Assembly (NCBI GenBank): GCA_035606945.1
Contig: DATNDR010000021.1
Coordinates: 5,485-69,484, forward strand
Length of the DNA stretch: 64,000 nucleotides
Direction: 5' to 3'
From: GCA-003244245 sp035606945
GTDB taxonomy: Bacteria; Actinomycetota; Actinomycetes; Mycobacteriales; Pseudonocardiaceae
Of the stretch, positions 1 through 8,092 are shown piece by piece. The notes beneath the pieces were generated by a model. That model had not been told where the DNA came from. It saw nothing but the letters and a program-made list of their open reading frames with translations, and did no database searches. Position numbers and translations under genes: made by a program. Position 1 is the stretch's first letter. Each line of letters starts with the position of its first letter.

Positions 1-351
1 TTTCGTCACTGGAAGCCGCTCGCTTCCGTGCGCATGGAGTCCGCTTATGCGCGGGTGATGGCGCAGGCGCGCCCGATGGGTGACGGCGGCCGATGTTCGC
101 CGGGTCCAGCGCATTTGAGTCGCCATGGTCCCCCTTTGCTGGGCCGCCCGTATCGGGTTCATCGCATCCCAGCAAAGCTGCGTTACGGCTTCCGCCGTGG
201 AAACGCAAAGTTATGACGCGTACACATAGCGGATTTTTAGTCGCGCGTGTTGTACTATTTGTCTGTTTGCTTTTGAGAATTCGGGCCGGGCGACGCGAGG
301 GCAGGGCCGCCGACGCCGAGGCACGAGCTCGACCCTCCGGATCTCACGACC
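1..351. other. Left-edge stretch without a recognisable gene
   Basis: I see no credible coding region on either strand here. Short open frames exist but have no family resemblance and no good ribosome binding sites. The only structure noted is a 10-bp inverted repeat, CTTTGCTGGG at 134-143 and CCCAGCAAAG at 168-177, with a 24-nt spacer. It could be a transcript-end hairpin for a gene outside the window. The stretch from about 210 to 280 is more AT-rich than its surroundings. Confidence 0.4.
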
Positions 352-1509
352 TCAGGAGTGCAGGGCCGACATCGCCAGCCAGTCGTCCCACGGCACCGTC
401 CAGTCGTAGATGTCGCCGTCCGCACCGGTCAGTGGAGTTGGGCTGTTGGTCACCTCGACGGGATCGCCGAAGATCGCGGAGTCGTAGTATTCCTGCGCGT
501 TGGCGGTGGACAGGTTCACGCAACCGTGGGTCACATTGGACGAGCCTTGCACGCCGGTGGTCTCCGGGTTGGCGTGGATGAATTCTCCGTTGTTGGAAAT
601 CCGCACCGCCCAGTGCTCGGGGATGTTGACGTATCCATAGGCGCGGTTGGACATCAATACGGTCTGCGCCTTGTTCATGACCACGTGAATGCCGCTGGTG
701 GTGTTGCGATTCGGGTCGGAGCTCAGCCCGTAGCTGGCCGGGAAGTTCATCACCTCCTGCCCGTCCCGGATGACGATCATGCGATGGCTGTTGACGTCTG
801 CCTTGACGATCTGCGCGCGACCGATGGTGAACTGCGTGCTGATGTCTTCCCGACCATAAGAGCCCTCGCCGAATGCGACGCCGTAGAGCTTGGCGGTGAC
901 GCTGACCTTGGTGCCGGACTGCCAGTAGTCCTTGGGCCGGTAGTGCGCTCGGGAGCCACCGTTGTCGTCAGGTAGCCACGCCCACGATCCCTCGGTCGGC
1001 ACGGACGTCTGGACCTGCAGCGCCCGCTCAACGGCGGCCTTGTCGGACACGTGGTCATCGAACTGCAAGATGATCGGAGCGGCGATGCCGACGGTATCCC
1101 CATCGCCGATGTTCAGCGTTGCGTGTAGCTGCTCTTTCGGCGTGACGGTGCGGAACGAACCGGTGATAGGCACCGACAGGTGATCAGAGCCCGCCGCGGA
1201 GCCGGTCCAGGTATAGGTCTTGCCGTAGCCCAGCGGCTCCGAGCTGGTCCAGCTGCGCCGATCTGCGCTCAACGTGCCGGCCACGGCCTTGCCGTCCGCG
1301 TTGGTCAGCGCCACCTGCAGCAGGGCACCGCCGGTGACCCGCACCGAGACCGGCAGTGTCGGGCTGACGTTGGCTGCTTTGTCCCCCGGCAGGATGCTGA
1401 CGTGTGCTTGTGGGTGTGGTGGCGGGTTTGCCCCGAACGATCCGGTAGGGGCCTCTGAACAGGCCGTAAGCAACACCGCCAAGACAAGCAACATCAACAC
1501 GCGCCGCAT
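352..1509 (-). CDS. L,D-transpeptidase lipoprotein (YkuD family, LdtMt2-like)
   Basis: Predicted envelope L,D-transpeptidase forming 3-3 crosslinks in peptidoglycan. From the ATG at 1509 the protein starts with Arg-Arg, a hydrophobic stretch and a lipobox ending LLTAC, so it should be lipid-anchored. Next come two Ig-like modules, typical of actinobacterial Ldt enzymes, and a YkuD domain. The catalytic motif THGCVNLS is intact, with a preceding HANPETTG segment; the nucleophile is about 55 residues from the C-terminus. The C-terminal tail is Trp-rich (DWTVPWDDW), as in mycobacterial LdtMt2. An upstream in-frame start at 1536 would add nine polar residues before the signal, which is less likely. 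Confidence 0.9.
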   Translation of the reverse strand: MRRVLMLLVLAVLLTACSEAPTGSFGANPPPHPQAHVSILPGDKAANVSPTLPVSVRVTGGALLQVALTNADGKAVAGTLSADRRSWTSSEPLGYGKTYTWTGSAAGSDHLSVPITGSFRTVTPKEQLHATLNIGDGDTVGIAAPIILQFDDHVSDKAAVERALQVQTSVPTEGSWAWLPDDNGGSRAHYRPKDYWQSGTKVSVTAKLYGVAFGEGSYGREDISTQFTIGRAQIVKADVNSHRMIVIRDGQEVMNFPASYGLSSDPNRNTTSGIHVVMNKAQTVLMSNRAYGYVNIPEHWAVRISNNGEFIHANPETTGVQGSSNVTHGCVNLSTANAQEYYDSAIFGDPVEVTNSPTPLTGADGDIYDWTVPWDDWLAMSALHS

Positions 1510-1564
1510 GGTTCCCGCCGAATCTGCCCGAATCACCCCTCGGCCCCAGCCTATCGCGGGTGTG

Positions 1565-1580
1565 TGTCACATCGGTGACA
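1565..1580. promoter_or_regulatory. Short perfect palindrome upstream of the L,D-transpeptidase gene
   Basis: TGTCAC, a 4-bp spacer (ATCG) and GTGACA form a perfect inverted repeat about 55 bp upstream of the start of the minus-strand L,D-transpeptidase gene. The position fits an operator, but the spacer is too short for a classical CRP box. No regulator is implied by neighbours. Confidence 0.25.
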
Positions 1581-1650
1581 AGCCACGGTGCCCGCGGCGA
1601 ATTGTCGGTGCCATCCGGCAGGGTGGCCCCGAACTGAAAGGAGGGGGACC

Positions 1651-2229
1651 ATGACAGCCATGACCGAACCGATCGGACTCGCCGAGGGTCGCCCGTTCAC
1701 GGTGCACGACCTGGAGGCGATGCCCGATGACGGACGGCGCTACGAGATCATCGATGGGATGCTCCTCGTGACCCCGGCGCCGGGGTGGTCGCACCAGGAG
1801 ATGTCACTGGAGCTCTGCACGGTGCTGCGACAAGCCTGCCCACGGAGCTTGCGTGTGCTGATTGCCCCCTTCGCGCTGCGGACCGCTGTCACCAGCGAGG
1901 TCCAGCCCGACGTGCTGGTGGCCCGTTACGACGATCTCACCGAGGCGTGCCTGCCGGTGGCTCCGCTGCTCGTGGTGGAAGCGCTGTCCCGCAGTACCCA
2001 GCTGAACGACCGCAACACCAAGAAAGCCCACTACGAGCGGCTAGGGGTGCGCTCGTACTGGCTGCTCAATCCGGTGCAGCCGGGTGGGCTGGAGGTCCAC
2101 GAGCTCGATGAGCACGGTCACTACCAGCTGATTGCCAAGGTGACCGGCGATGAGGTCTTCAGCGCGCAACAGCCGTTCCCGGTAGAGGTGTGCCCGGCGC
2201 GGCTGCTCGACGGCCTGCGCCCACCGTAA
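1651..2229 (+). CDS. Uma2 family endonuclease (DUF820, PD-(D/E)XK fold)
   Basis: A 192-residue protein of the Uma2/DUF820 family, predicted nucleases with a restriction-endonuclease-like fold and unknown biological role, abundant in actinobacteria and cyanobacteria. The conserved core is visible: RRYEIIDGMLLVTPAPG near the N-terminus, QPDVLVARYDD (acidic residue), LVVEALSRST (Glu), then NTKKAHYERLGVRSYWLLNP carrying the Lys. The start is the ATG at 1651, preceded by a strong AAAGGAGGGGG site at 1638-1648. It is a single gene, divergent from the transpeptidase gene and convergent with the TIGR03089 gene. Confidence 0.85.
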   Translation: MTAMTEPIGLAEGRPFTVHDLEAMPDDGRRYEIIDGMLLVTPAPGWSHQEMSLELCTVLRQACPRSLRVLIAPFALRTAVTSEVQPDVLVARYDDLTEACLPVAPLLVVEALSRSTQLNDRNTKKAHYERLGVRSYWLLNPVQPGGLEVHELDEHGHYQLIAKVTGDEVFSAQQPFPVEVCPARLLDGLRPP

Positions 2230-2240
2230 CAGGATGTTGA

Positions 2241-2951
2241 TCAGCCGGCCCGGCGCAGCGACGGCACTTCGACGCCGAGTGTGACGGTCACTCGCTCGGT
2301 CGCGCAGCGGCGCGGCAGGGCGCCCAGATCTGTACCCGTGCACTGGACCAGCGATGCGTCGGCGGCCAGCACCGCGAGCAGAATCTCGCCAGGTGTCTCG
2401 GCGTCCCAGCCGGTGATGCACAGCAGGCGGTCGTCGGCGGCCAGACCCAGGGCAGTGGCCTGCGCCCGAGCCGAGGCGAGCACCGTGTCGGTGTCCGGTC
2501 CGGAACCGCCGGGCTGGAAGGTATCGCCGTGCACCCGAACCTCGCTGGCGAAGTCCCGCACGCCTGGAGGCAGCACCGAGATACCCATCCCCAAAGCGTC
2601 CAGCCCCAGCGCGACCAGCTCGTCCGACCCTGCGACCTCGTTGATCTGGTCTACCCCGCACAGCGCGACGGCGGCGCCGGCGGCCGAGGTGACGACCGTC
2701 GCGCCGCACCACCATGCGCCCAACAACACCCCGGCGGTCTGCCAGTGCGGTGGCAACAACACCGCGACCGGATCATCGGGTTGGATGTCCAGCTCGTCAC
2801 GCAGCCAGTTCGCGGTCTTGGCCGCCCAGTTGGCCAGCGTGGCGCCGGATAGTTCCACCCGGCTGCCGGCGGCGTCGTCGTAGTGGGTGATTCGAGGTCT
2901 GGCAGGGTCCGCGCGCAGCATCGGGCCGAGTACCTGGTCGGTAATGGTCAT
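2241..2951 (-). CDS. TIGR03089 family protein (AMP-ligase-like fragment family)
   Basis: A 236-residue protein matching the actinobacterial TIGR03089 family, which resembles the N-terminal portion of acyl-CoA synthetases without the full adenylation motif set. Visible family segments include RPRITHYDDAAGSRVELSG, LANWAAKTANWLRDEL and VAVLLPPHWQTAGVLLGAW. Mycobacteria also keep this gene beside the LCP gene, so the pairing is old, but the function is not known. The gene ends 11 bp from the Uma2 stop codon (convergent). A palindromic element lies between its start and the upstream LCP gene. Confidence 0.75.
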   Translation of the reverse strand: MTITDQVLGPMLRADPARPRITHYDDAAGSRVELSGATLANWAAKTANWLRDELDIQPDDPVAVLLPPHWQTAGVLLGAWWCGATVVTSAAGAAVALCGVDQINEVAGSDELVALGLDALGMGISVLPPGVRDFASEVRVHGDTFQPGGSGPDTDTVLASARAQATALGLAADDRLLCITGWDAETPGEILLAVLAADASLVQCTGTDLGALPRRCATERVTVTLGVEVPSLRRAG

Positions 2952-2980
2952 CGCCTTGAGACCTTAACTTGCCCTCGTTT

Positions 2981-3050
2981 CACCCCGACATGGAGACATA
3001 TCGGGGTGAAAAGGGGTACCGAAAGCCCGATATGTCTCCATGTCGGGGTG
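2981..3050. repeat. Palindromic element, copy A (25-bp perfect arms, 20-nt loop)
   Basis: The left arm at 2981-3005 and the right arm at 3026-3050 are perfect reverse complements over 25 bp. They are separated by a 20-nt loop (3006-3025) ending GAAAG. The core of the left arm reads CGACATGGAGACATATCGGG. This is the most complete of four copies in the window (others near 21582, 24057 and 45174). Each arm also carries its own CCCGA...TCGGG ends. Here it lies between two minus-strand genes and interrupts neither. Confidence 0.92.
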
Positions 3051-3067
3051 ACAGGAGGCGATGGCGG

Positions 3068-4762
3068 TCAGGAGATGCAGGGCACCTTGCCGCCTATCAT
3101 GGCGGGGCGCGGCGGTGGGTTGGCCGGGGCCGGGGTGCTCGACGCTGCGACCGAGGTGCCCTCGCCGTCGGCGACGTCCGGGATCGTCCGCGCGGCACCG
3201 CTGGCCTGCGCGGTGCCCACCGGTCCAGGCGATGCGCCGCCGATCCGGCGTCTGCTCGGGCCGGAGTAGTCCTTGCCGAGATAGACCCGGACCGTGCCGG
3301 CACCGAGGTCGGAGTCCTCCTCGATCGGCAGGCCGCCCAGCGTGTCGGCCACCAGGCGGCCGGCGTTCGCGCCACCGGGGGGGTAACGCACCACACTGGC
3401 GGCTCGCGCGCGGCTGTTGCCGACAGTGCCTTGGATGAACCCCTGCCCGGTCAGCTGCTCGGACACCGATTTGGCCAGCCCGGCCACGGTAGCGGCGTTG
3501 AACACCTCGACAGTGATCGCCGCCGCCGCGGGCGGCGCCACCGGGGCGCTCGCGGGAGGTTCGACAGCTTGCGCGACGAAGGTACGCACGGCCTCCGGGT
3601 CGACGGTGAGCACCGAGCCATCGGTCTCACTATCGCCGTCGCCGAGCACCGGCACGGTCTCGAACGCGACGTTGCCGGCGGTCAGGCCTTGCATCCGGCT
3701 GGCGAAATCGAGCACGTCGAAGCCATCGTCGAGAACCAGCGACTGCTGGGCGGCGTTGATCAGCTGACGGATCCGGCTGGGGTTCGCCAGCGTCCCTGCG
3801 GTCAAGATCTTGTTCGCCAGCGAGGCCATGTAGGCCTGCTGGCGCACGATGCGGTCCAGGTCACCTCGAGGCAATCCGTGCCGCTGCCGGACGAAGGCCA
3901 GCGCGTCCGGCCCGGAGATCAGCTGTGGGCCGGAGGGGAAGTCCGCGCCGGAGAACCTGTCGTGAACCGGTGCCCGCAGGCATACCGGCACGCCGCCAAC
4001 AGCATCGGTGAGTAGCGCGAAGCCGAGCAGGTTGATCTCCGCGTAGTGGTCGATGCCCACTCCGGTCAGGTCCTTGACGGCCTCCAGTAGCTCCTTCCGG
4101 CCGGCGGCGGTGGACTCGGCGCGCACCGTCGCCGGGTCGGCGCCTTGCGCCACGAGGCGCTCGGCGGTCGCGCTCTTGGCGCGGGTGAACGCGGAGTTGA
4201 GCTTGTGCTTGCCGTAACCGTCGGGCAGCTCGACGTACAGATCCCGGGGAAGGGAAATCGCCACCGCGTGGCGCCCGTCGTTAGGGATGCGCACCAGTAT
4301 CATGGTGTCGGTGAGTTCGCCCTCGTTGTCGCCGGCGCGCAGCTGAGCCAGCACCTGCCGGGGCAACGGATTGTCGTGTGCGTCCGTGCGGCTGTCCAGG
4401 CCCACCAGCAGGATGTCGGTGGCCTTGTCCGGGGCCGCCGCACCGATCACGTTAGCGGTGGTCAACCCCTGGTGGAGGTCCCGAAACGTCGTCCAGCCGT
4501 AGCCCGTGACGCAGAACACCAGCGCTGAGATCATCGCGGCGGCCACCTTGATGAGCTGCAGCGCCCACCGACGATGCCGCTGGGAGCCGGCGCCACCGCG
4601 TCCCCTGCGCGCGGACGCGGTGCTTCGCGCGCGGTTATGCCCCGACCTGGTCTGCCCGGATCTGGTCGGCTGAGTTCGGTGTCGATCGGCGCCGCGCCGC
4701 TGCGAGCCAGACCGGTCGGACCTCCTTCCGGAGTTCGCCGACCGCCCTGGCCTGTCGTCCAC
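3068..4762 (-). CDS. LytR-CpsA-Psr (LCP) family cell-wall polymer ligase with LytR_C domain
   Basis: Predicted phosphotransferase attaching wall polymers to peptidoglycan (arabinogalactan ligation in mycobacteria). From the GTG at 4762 (AGGAGGG site just upstream) it has about 65 Arg/Ser-rich cytoplasmic residues, then one membrane helix (near 67-88). The LCP domain follows, with LLVGLDSRTDA, DTMILVRIP, ISLPRDLYVELPDG and LNSAFTRA. A C-terminal LytR_C domain contains VEVFNAATVAGLAKSV and VRVYLGKDYSG. It is divergent from rmlB across a 173-bp region, as in mycobacteria. Upstream in-frame codons to 4822 lack a better ribosome site. Confidence 0.9.
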   Translation of the reverse strand: MDDRPGRSANSGRRSDRSGSQRRGADRHRTQPTRSGQTRSGHNRARSTASARRGRGGAGSQRHRRWALQLIKVAAAMISALVFCVTGYGWTTFRDLHQGLTTANVIGAAAPDKATDILLVGLDSRTDAHDNPLPRQVLAQLRAGDNEGELTDTMILVRIPNDGRHAVAISLPRDLYVELPDGYGKHKLNSAFTRAKSATAERLVAQGADPATVRAESTAAGRKELLEAVKDLTGVGIDHYAEINLLGFALLTDAVGGVPVCLRAPVHDRFSGADFPSGPQLISGPDALAFVRQRHGLPRGDLDRIVRQQAYMASLANKILTAGTLANPSRIRQLINAAQQSLVLDDGFDVLDFASRMQGLTAGNVAFETVPVLGDGDSETDGSVLTVDPEAVRTFVAQAVEPPASAPVAPPAAAAITVEVFNAATVAGLAKSVSEQLTGQGFIQGTVGNSRARAASVVRYPPGGANAGRLVADTLGGLPIEEDSDLGAGTVRVYLGKDYSGPSRRRIGGASPGPVGTAQASGAARTIPDVADGEGTSVAASSTPAPANPPPRPAMIGGKVPCIS

Positions 4763-4854
4763 GGAATGCCCTCCTGCGACTGATGTGGCGGCAGTGTCTG
4801 TTGTGGCGCGGCTGGACCTCAACTGATGCGTTACACAGCTGTCTACTCCAGACG

Positions 4855-4884
4855 TGGCAACCCGTGGTCAGGTTGCCATGGCAA
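4855..4884. promoter_or_regulatory. Operator-like cluster between the LCP gene and rmlB
   Basis: TGGCAAC (4855-4861) and GTTGCCA (4872-4878) form an inverted repeat with a 10-bp spacer. The second half merges into the perfect 12-bp palindrome TTGCCATGGCAA (4873-4884), giving three alternating half-sites. They lie within the 173-bp divergent region between two wall genes, so a shared regulator is plausible. No known regulator is assigned. Confidence 0.3.
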
Positions 4885-4935
4885 ACTCGGCCGTCGTCGG
4901 TCGCCCACTGCCGGCGAACTGAGGAGGATGTGCGG

Positions 4936-5910
4936 ATGCGGTTACTGGTCACCGGGGGTGCGGGATTCATCGGATCCACATTCGTACGCCGGGTGCTGCA
5001 GGGACTTGAACCGACGCTGGCCGGCGCGCAGGTCGTGGTTTTGGACAAGCTGACCTATGCCGGTAATGAGGCGAACCTCGCTCCGGTCGCGACTCATCCG
5101 GCGTTGCAGTTCATGAAAGGCGACATCACCGACGAGTCGCTGGTGGCCGACCTGATGGCGGGCATCGATGCGGTGGTGCACTTCGCAGCGGAATCACATG
5201 TGGACCGCTCGATCCTGGGCGCCGATCCGTTTGTGCTGACCAACGTGGTGGGCACGCAGATCCTGCTGCAGGCTGCCCTGGACGCAGGGGTGGGGCGGTT
5301 CGTGCACATTTCCACCGACGAGGTTTACGGGTCGATCGAGTCGGGTTCATGGCGTGAAGACCACGTGCTCGAGCCGAACTCGCCCTACTCGGCGTCCAAG
5401 GCGAGTGCCGATTTGTTGGTCCGGGCGTACGCGCGGACTCACGGTATGGACGTGCGGATCACCCGCTGCTCCAACAACTACGGTCCCTACCAGTACCCGG
5501 AGAAGGTCATCCCGCTGTTCGTCACCAATCTTCTCGACGGGCTGCCGGTGCCGCTGTATGGAGATGGACTCAACGTGCGGGACTGGTTGCACGTCGACGA
5601 CCATTGCCGCGGTATCGCGCTGGTGCTCGAGCAGGGCCGAGGAGGTGAGATCTACAACATCGGCGGCGGCACCGAGCTGACCAACACCGAACTCACCAAC
5701 CTGCTTCTGGATGCGCTGGGCGCTGATTGGTCGCAGGTGCAGCCGGTGGTCGATCGTAAGGCCCATGATCGCCGGTATTCGGTGGACTGGACCAAGATCC
5801 GAACGCAGCTGGGTTATGTCCCGCAGGTCGACTTCGCCCGGGGGTTGGCTGACACGGTGCGCTGGTATGCGGAGCATCGGGACTGGTGGGAGCCGCTGAA
5901 GACGGCATGA
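4936..5910 (+). CDS. rmlB: dTDP-glucose 4,6-dehydratase
   Basis: Second enzyme of dTDP-L-rhamnose synthesis: converts dTDP-glucose to dTDP-4-keto-6-deoxyglucose. It is an extended SDR protein of 324 residues with the NAD-binding GGAGFIGS at the N-terminus, HFAAESHVDRSI, HISTDEVYGSI (Asp-Glu catalytic pair) and the YSASKAS Tyr-Lys motif, then NNYGPYQYPEK. The start is the ATG at 4936, seven bases after GAGGAGGA; upstream in-frame codons back to 4783 have no family similarity. Its TGA overlaps the rmlD ATG (ATGA), so the two are translationally coupled. Confidence 0.96.
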   Translation: MRLLVTGGAGFIGSTFVRRVLQGLEPTLAGAQVVVLDKLTYAGNEANLAPVATHPALQFMKGDITDESLVADLMAGIDAVVHFAAESHVDRSILGADPFVLTNVVGTQILLQAALDAGVGRFVHISTDEVYGSIESGSWREDHVLEPNSPYSASKASADLLVRAYARTHGMDVRITRCSNNYGPYQYPEKVIPLFVTNLLDGLPVPLYGDGLNVRDWLHVDDHCRGIALVLEQGRGGEIYNIGGGTELTNTELTNLLLDALGADWSQVQPVVDRKAHDRRYSVDWTKIRTQLGYVPQVDFARGLADTVRWYAEHRDWWEPLKTA

Positions 5911-6797
5911 ACCTGGACCTGTCGCTGCTCATCACCGGCGGTGCAGGCCAGCTCGGCCGGGATCTGGTGCTCGCGGCGGCCCGCGCCGGGATCAGCCGGG
6001 TCCTCGCGCCCGGTTCAGCTGAGCTCGACGTCACCGATCCGGCGGCAGTGTCCGGCCAGGTTGTCGCCGCGGCGGCCGGCGGCCGGCTCGTCGTGATCAA
6101 CGCAGCCGCGTACACGGCGGTGGACGCCGCCGAGCGGCAAGGCGCGGCGCGGGCCCACGCCGTCAATGCGAAGGGTCCGGAAAACCTGGCCAGTGCCTGC
6201 GCCGCCCATCACGCGCATCTGGTGCAGGTCTCGACCGACTATGTGTTCGGGGGGCACGGTGCAGGGCCCAACCTGGTGGACGGTCCGACAGCGCCGCAGA
6301 CCGTCTATGGCCACACCAAGCTGGCGGGGGAGCGCGCGGTGCTGGACTCAGCAGCGTCGGTCCATGTGGTACGGACCGCGTGGCTCTACGGCGCCCACGG
6401 GGCGAACTTCGTGCGCACCATGGCCCGGCTAGCCGGCGAGTGTGCGAGCGTGCGGGTGGTTGCCGATCAGTATGGCAACCCGACCTGGACGGCCGACCTC
6501 GCCGACGGTCTGATCGCGCTGGCGCTGACCGCCGACCGGGTGCCGGCCAGGGTGTTGCACTGCACCAACGCATCCGCCACGACATGGTACGGGCTGGCCC
6601 GGGCGGTGTTCACCGAGATCGGTGCCGATCCGGACCGGGTGCAGCCGTGCAGTACCGAGGAGTTTCCCCGCCCTGCGCCGCGCCCGGCGAACTCGGTCCT
6701 GGACACTTCGGGGTGGGCTGCCGCCGGTCTGCCCGAGTTGCGGCACTGGCGCGACGCACTGCACGCCGCCGTCATTGCGGGGGTGCTCGCCGGCTGA
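5907..6797 (+). CDS. rmlD: dTDP-4-dehydrorhamnose reductase
   Basis: Final step of dTDP-L-rhamnose synthesis, NADPH-dependent reduction. 296 residues with LLITGGAGQLGRDL at the N-terminus, INAAAYTAVDAAE, QVSTDYVFGGHG, and YGHTKLAGE with the Tyr-Lys pair, then TAWLYGAHGANFV and the QYGNPTWTADLA substrate region. It overlaps the end of rmlB by four bases (ATGA). The product feeds WbbL, encoded about 10 kb downstream. The stop codon directly abuts the stop codon of the convergent DUF4185 gene, leaving no intergenic DNA for a separate terminator. Confidence 0.95.
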   Translation: MNLDLSLLITGGAGQLGRDLVLAAARAGISRVLAPGSAELDVTDPAAVSGQVVAAAAGGRLVVINAAAYTAVDAAERQGAARAHAVNAKGPENLASACAAHHAHLVQVSTDYVFGGHGAGPNLVDGPTAPQTVYGHTKLAGERAVLDSAASVHVVRTAWLYGAHGANFVRTMARLAGECASVRVVADQYGNPTWTADLADGLIALALTADRVPARVLHCTNASATTWYGLARAVFTEIGADPDRVQPCSTEEFPRPAPRPANSVLDTSGWAAAGLPELRHWRDALHAAVIAGVLAG

Positions 6798-7919
6798 TCA
6801 GTGTTTGGCGCTGCGCACCACGCTGGCCGGCAATGACGCGTGCATCATCATGACGTTGTAAGTCTTGTACTGGGTCATGGTGAAGTACAGGTCAGTGCCC
6901 TCGGAGTCGGGGTTGAGGAATCCGCCGTAGAGGTCCGGGTACTCGGTGGCGGTGGCGACTGGTATCTCCGCGCTCCAGGGGCCGGTCGGCTGCGGCGCGA
7001 GTCGCAACACAATTGCCTTTCGCGACTCGTCCAGATACATCATTTCCCAGCTGTTGAGCGTCTTGTCGAAGCGGACCGACAGCTCCCCGACCGGGCCCTG
7101 GACGATCGGGGTCGCGCTTGTGCTGTTACCGCGCTCCCAGCCGTGGCCGGTCCAGTACTCGTAGGCGGAGTTGTCCAGCAACTGGTCTTCGGGTACCCGG
7201 GCCAGGTGAGCGTCGCCGAAACGACCGTTAGGTGTGCCGAAGGCATAGACGTAACCGTGGTGCCGCGCGTAGGCGATCATCTGGAAGGTGTTGTCGAGCG
7301 CAGCGGTGTTCGGGCGGCGCGCGCTCGGGGCATCCTTCCAGTTCTGCCCGCCGTCGTCGGAGTAGGCGACGCCGCTGTAGTTCGTGATCCAGTGCCCGGG
7401 TTCGGTGAACTTGCGTATCGACATGTAGGCCAGGTAATTGCGGCCGTCGATGTTGATGCCGCCGGTCGGGATCTTGGTCGTCTCGACGCCTTCCCGCTTG
7501 AGCGAGGGGATCAGTTCCTTGGCGTGGCCGGGACGGTCGGTGACGTAGTTGTCGAAGGACATGCCGTCGGCCGGGTTGCGGTCGGAGCTGCGGGCCAGCG
7601 TGTTCGAGCGCCAGTCAATGGCAGCCGGTCTGGCGAATCCACTGTCGACGCCGGTCCATCCGGCCCCGAACGTGTCGCCGAAGGCGGCCAGGACCCGGTT
7701 CCGCTCGTCGGTCCACATGATGCCGAGGTCGGTCCCTTTGATGTCGTAGCGCTCTTCGGTGACGTTGATGGACTTCGCACCGGTGATGAGGGCTACCGGA
7801 TTCGCCTGACCTACTGACGTTTGCGCCGACCCGGGTGCCGCCGCGCTGACCGTCACTGCTAACGTTGCTGCGCTCAAGGTGGCGAAGGCTGCCCCGATTC
7901 GGGTTCGATGAGCGACCAT
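6798..7919 (-). CDS. Secreted DUF4185 domain protein, possible arabinan-active hydrolase
   Basis: A 373-residue exported protein. From the ATG at 7919 (AGAGGGG site six bases upstream) there is an N-terminal signal peptide, basic MVAHRTR then a hydrophobic segment ending near GSAQT. The DUF4185 domain fills the rest: GTDLGIMWTDE, AAFGDTFG, YLAYMSIRKF, YSDDGGQNW, FGTPNGRFGDAHLARV and a C-terminal YFTMTQYKTYNVMMMHASL. DUF4185 proteins include recently described endo-D-arabinanases (GH183), so action on wall arabinan is a reasonable inference given the rhamnose/galactan genes nearby. It may equally act on another glycan. The long upstream region carries a tandem operator-like motif. Confidence 0.8.
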   Translation of the reverse strand: MVAHRTRIGAAFATLSAATLAVTVSAAAPGSAQTSVGQANPVALITGAKSINVTEERYDIKGTDLGIMWTDERNRVLAAFGDTFGAGWTGVDSGFARPAAIDWRSNTLARSSDRNPADGMSFDNYVTDRPGHAKELIPSLKREGVETTKIPTGGINIDGRNYLAYMSIRKFTEPGHWITNYSGVAYSDDGGQNWKDAPSARRPNTAALDNTFQMIAYARHHGYVYAFGTPNGRFGDAHLARVPEDQLLDNSAYEYWTGHGWERGNSTSATPIVQGPVGELSVRFDKTLNSWEMMYLDESRKAIVLRLAPQPTGPWSAEIPVATATEYPDLYGGFLNPDSEGTDLYFTMTQYKTYNVMMMHASLPASVVRSAKH

Positions 7920-8068
7920 TGTCTGCCCCTCTGTTCTGAGCGCGCGCGCCATCGCGCGGGCGCAGTTCGGCGCCAGCGTGGGTATAGCTCTTAGCGACGT
8001 CCCCCTCCCCCCGAAAGGGAAAAAGCGGCCCTCCCTGCCGCGGTGAGTAGATACTGTGCGACTCACTG

Positions 8069-8092
8069 TATAGTAACGTTATAGTAACGTTA
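8069..8092. promoter_or_regulatory. Tandem TAACGTTA palindromes upstream of the DUF4185 gene
   Basis: Two directly repeated 11-mers, TATAGTAACGT at 8069-8079 and 8080-8090, create two copies of the 8-bp palindrome TAACGTTA (8074-8081 and 8085-8092), spaced 11 bp, about one helical turn. They lie about 155-170 bp upstream of the DUF4185 start. The geometry suggests two regulator dimers on one DNA face. On the minus strand a TATACA sequence adjoins the array and could be a -10 element. Confidence 0.45.

Noticed and set aside
2883..3269. Plus-strand open frame across palindromic element copy A containing TWRHIG and SPICLHVG.
   Set aside because: It has no ribosome site, overlaps the start of the TIGR03089 gene and the end of the LCP gene, and is open only because the element itself is stop-free.
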